DNA of 64,000 nucleotides from Streptomyces pyxinae (GTDB lineage Bacteria > Actinomycetota > Actinomycetes > Streptomycetales > Streptomycetaceae), in NCBI RefSeq assembly GCF_024756275.1, contig NZ_JANUGQ010000006.1, positions 186,001 through 250,000 of the forward strand. Reading direction: 5' to 3'. Positions 61,647 through 64,000 of the stretch are shown here, piece after piece. The notes below the pieces were generated by a model. That model did no database searches, was not told the DNA's origin, and saw nothing but the letters and a program-made list of their open reading frames with translations. How positions within the stretch are numbered: the stretch's first letter is position 1; each line of letters starts with the position of its first letter. A program made the position numbers and the translations under genes.

Positions 61647-64000
61647 TCAGCCGTGGGTGCGGAGCAGGGTGCGCATCGTCCGCATAGCGACCGAGAGGTT
61701 GGCCAGATCGAACGTGTCCGAGCCCTGGATCTCCTCCAGGGTGGTACGCGCCCGGGTCAGGATCGCCGCGTTCTTCTCCTCCCAGGCCCGGAACCGCTCC
61801 TCCGGCGAGGCGGTGTCGTCACCCGCCGCCAGCACGTCCGCGGTGAGCGCGGCGTGCGCGGCGTACAGGTCCTCGCGGATGGAGGCACGGGCCATCGACT
61901 GCCAGCGGTCGGAGCGCGGCAGCTCGATGATCCGGTCCATCAGCTGGGTGATGGAGAGCCGGTCGGCCAGGTCGTAGTAGACCTCGGCGACGGCCAGCGG
62001 GTCCTTGCCGGTCCGGTCCGCGATGGCCACGATGTCCAGCGTCGGGAAGGCCGAGGAGAAGCCGGCCACCCGCAGCGCCAGCTCCTCCGGGACGCCCGCC
62101 CCGGTCAGCTCGGCCACGATCGACTCGTACCACTTCTGGTCGGCGCCGCGCAGCAGCTGCGGGAGCTTCGACCAGACCTGCTCGACCCGCTCGGAGAAGA
62201 ACTCGATCGTCTCCGCGAGCCGCACCGGCTGCGGCCGGTTGCCCAGCAGCCAGCGGGTGCCGCGCTCGACCAGCCGGCGGGAGTGCAGCCGGACGCGGGT
62301 CAGGACGTCGGCCGGGACCTTGTTGTCGAGCGCCTCCACGGCGTCCCAGACCTCACCGAGCCCGAAGATGGCGCGGGCCGCGGTCTGCGCCCGGACGATC
62401 TCCTCGATGGAGGCCCCGGTCTCCTCGCGCAACCGGTGCAGGAAGGTCGAACCGCCGGTGTTCACCGTGTCGTTGACCAGCACCGTGGTGATGATCTCGC
62501 GGCGCAGGGCGTGGGCGTCGATCTGCTCGGCGAACTCGGCCCGCAGCTTGGACGGGAAGTACGTGTGCAGCAGCCCGCGCAGATACGGGTCGTCCGGCAG
62601 GTCGGTGGAGATCAGCTCGTCCGCCACCGTGATCTTGGTGTAGGCGAGCAGCACCGCCAGCTCGGGCTGGCTGAGCCCCTTGCCGTTGGTCAGCAGCTCC
62701 CGGATCTGGCGGTCGTTGGGCAGGAACTCCAGCGCCCGGTCGAGCCGGCCCTCGCGGCCCAGCCGGCGCATGAACCGCTGGTGGGCGTGGAGCAGCGAGG
62801 GGGCCTGGACGACGGCGTTGGCCAGCGCCACGTTCTGCGCGTAGTTGTTGCGCAGCACCAGCGAGCCGACCTCGTCGGTCATCTCCGCGAGGATCTTGTT
62901 GCGCTGCTTGACGGTCATGTCGCCGTCCGCCACCAGGGCGTTGAGCAGGATCTTGATGTTCACCTCGTGGTCGGAGGTGTCCACCCCGGCGCTGTTGTCG
63001 ATGGCGTCGGTGTTGACCTTGCCGCCGTGGCCCTCAGGGCCGCCCCGGCGGGCGAACTCGATCCGGCCGAGCTGGGTGAGGCCCAGGTTGCCGCCCTCGC
63101 CCACGACCTTGACGCGCAGCTGCTCGCCGTCCACCCGGATGGCGTCGTTGGCCTTGTCGCCCACGTCGGCGTGCGACTCGGTGGACGCCTTGACGTACGT
63201 ACCGATGCCGCCGTTCCACAGCAGGTCGACCGGGGCCTGGAGGATGGCCTTCATCAGCTCGGCCGGGGTCAGCTTGGTGACCTTGTCCTCGATGCCGAGG
63301 GCCGCCCGGACCTGGGCGTTGACCGCGATGGACTTGGCGGTGCGCGGGTGGATGCCGCCGCCCGCCGAGAGCAGCGCGGTGTCGTAGTCGGCCCAGGAGC
63401 TGCGGGGCAGCTCGAAGAGCCGGCGGCGCTCGGCGTAGGAGGTGGCGCTGTCCGGGTTCGGGTCCAGGAAGATGTGCCGGTGGTCGAAGGCGGCCACCAG
63501 CCGGATGTGCTCGCTGAGCAGCATGCCGTTGCCGAAGACGTCGCCCGACATGTCACCGACGCCGACGACCGTGAAGTCCTCGGTCTGGGTGTCGTGGCCC
63601 AGCTCCCGGAAGTGCCGCTTCACCGACTCCCAGGCGCCCCGGGCGGTGATGCCCATGCCCTTGTGGTCGTAGCCGGCCGAGCCGCCGGAGGCGAAGGCGT
63701 CGCCCAGCCAGAAGCCGTAGGCGGTGGCGACCTCGTTGGCGATGTCGGAGAAGGTCGCGGTGCCCTTGTCGGCGGCGACGACCAGATAGGTGTCGTCCTC
63801 GTCGTGGCGCACCACGTCGGCGGGCGGCACGACCTCGCCCGCCACCAGGTTGTCGGTGATGTCGAGCAGCGCAGAGATGAACGTCCGGTAGCTGGCGATG
63901 CCCTCGGCCAGCCAGGCGTCCCGGTCGGCCGCCGGGTCCGGCAGCTGCTTGGCGACGAAGCCGCCCTTGGCGCCGACCGGCACGATGACGGTGTTCTTCA
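61647..64000 (-). CDS. gdhB: NAD-specific glutamate dehydrogenase, large GDH_180 type (C-terminal part)
   Basis: Runs off the right edge; 784 codons are inside the window and the full protein is normally about 1,600 residues or more. Oxidises glutamate to 2-oxoglutarate with NAD. Visible core: VIVPVGAKGGFVAKQLPDPA at the edge, GYDHKGMGITARGAWESVKR, VVGVGDMSGDVFGNGMLL (dinucleotide-binding), WNGGIGTYVKAS and VGEGGNLGLTQLGRIEFA, followed by the long helical C-terminal domain that ends TMRTLLRTHG. This large form was first described from Streptomyces clavuligerus. The hairpin at 61579-61614 terminates it. Confidence 0.95.
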   Translation of the reverse strand, partial: KNTVIVPVGAKGGFVAKQLPDPAADRDAWLAEGIASYRTFISALLDITDNLVAGEVVPPADVVRHDEDDTYLVVAADKGTATFSDIANEVATAYGFWLGDAFASGGSAGYDHKGMGITARGAWESVKRHFRELGHDTQTEDFTVVGVGDMSGDVFGNGMLLSEHIRLVAAFDHRHIFLDPNPDSATSYAERRRLFELPRSSWADYDTALLSAGGGIHPRTAKSIAVNAQVRAALGIEDKVTKLTPAELMKAILQAPVDLLWNGGIGTYVKASTESHADVGDKANDAIRVDGEQLRVKVVGEGGNLGLTQLGRIEFARRGGPEGHGGKVNTDAIDNSAGVDTSDHEVNIKILLNALVADGDMTVKQRNKILAEMTDEVGSLVLRNNYAQNVALANAVVQAPSLLHAHQRFMRRLGREGRLDRALEFLPNDRQIRELLTNGKGLSQPELAVLLAYTKITVADELISTDLPDDPYLRGLLHTYFPSKLRAEFAEQIDAHALRREIITTVLVNDTVNTGGSTFLHRLREETGASIEEIVRAQTAARAIFGLGEVWDAVEALDNKVPADVLTRVRLHSRRLVERGTRWLLGNRPQPVRLAETIEFFSERVEQVWSKLPQLLRGADQKWYESIVAELTGAGVPEELALRVAGFSSAFPTLDIVAIADRTGKDPLAVAEVYYDLADRLSITQLMDRIIELPRSDRWQSMARASIREDLYAAHAALTADVLAAGDDTASPEERFRAWEEKNAAILTRARTTLEEIQGSDTFDLANLSVAMRTMRTLLRTHG

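Overview
The window is high-GC actinobacterial chromosome and almost certainly Streptomyces. It has very strong third-position G/C bias, many GTG starts, 4-base ATGA/GTGA gene overlaps, leaderless-looking promoters, CIRCE control of groEL and DasR-type dre sites. The gene order groEL2-csp-moaD-thrC, otsA-otsB, nagK-nagA, cdgB and terD matches what I remember of the S. coelicolor core chromosome; this is from memory and was not checked by search.

Layout. 1-8.7 kb: a HelD-type RNA polymerase-recycling ATPase, a secreted protein, cutC behind a dre-like operator, an HD phosphohydrolase, a Cmx-type MFS exporter and small proteins. 8.7-12.5 kb: an N-acetylmuramic acid operon (murR-murQ-murP) with a leaderless promoter and operator. 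12.5-15.1 kb: VapBC toxin-antitoxin, a 32-residue zinc-knuckle protein, an APH-type kinase and a CGNR regulator. 15.1-22.2 kb: a complete Tn3-family transposon (15133-22243) with 42-bp perfect inverted repeats and a 5-bp TATGT duplication, inserted after codon 10 of the MFS gene divergent from the CGNR regulator. Its cargo is a tyrosine recombinase, a second-copy-type RsgA GTPase and a methyltransferase-acetyltransferase fusion; its tnpA is broken by three single-base deletions and one internal deletion. 23.6-25.1 kb: an HTH protein behind a leader peptide and hairpin, and a Uma2 nuclease.

25.3-35 kb: groEL2 under two tandem CIRCE boxes, a cold-shock protein, a MoaD/ThiS carrier, thrC behind a clear SAM-I riboswitch, gpgS, otsA, otsB and a DUF3263 protein. 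35.3-40.6 kb: an aminosugar locus with an orphan solute-binding lipoprotein, nagK, nagA and a PfkB kinase; dre-like sites lie in the lipoprotein-nagK divergent promoter. Together with murQ this forms a route from MurNAc/GlcNAc to GlcN-6-P. 40.6-46.5 kb: a membrane-anchored CBM-like protein, the diguanylate cyclase CdgB with a roughly 200-residue His-rich insertion splitting its GGDEF domain, flavin reductase, ArfB-like hydrolase and TerD.

46.6-59.2 kb: cell-surface glycan genes. A truncated M1 peptidase, an EamA/ArnE-like protein, a GT2-methyltransferase fusion, two polytopic GT87-type glycosyltransferases, rmlABD with convergent rmlC, and a Wzm/Wzt-type ABC exporter probably make and export a rhamnose-containing polymer. 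59.5-64 kb: a TetR regulator divergent from an FrsA-like hydrolase, a bidirectional terminator, and the C-terminal half of the large NAD-glutamate dehydrogenase, which runs off the end.

Many intergenic regions over 300 bp are low-complexity G/C repeats. I saw no rRNA, tRNA or CRISPR.
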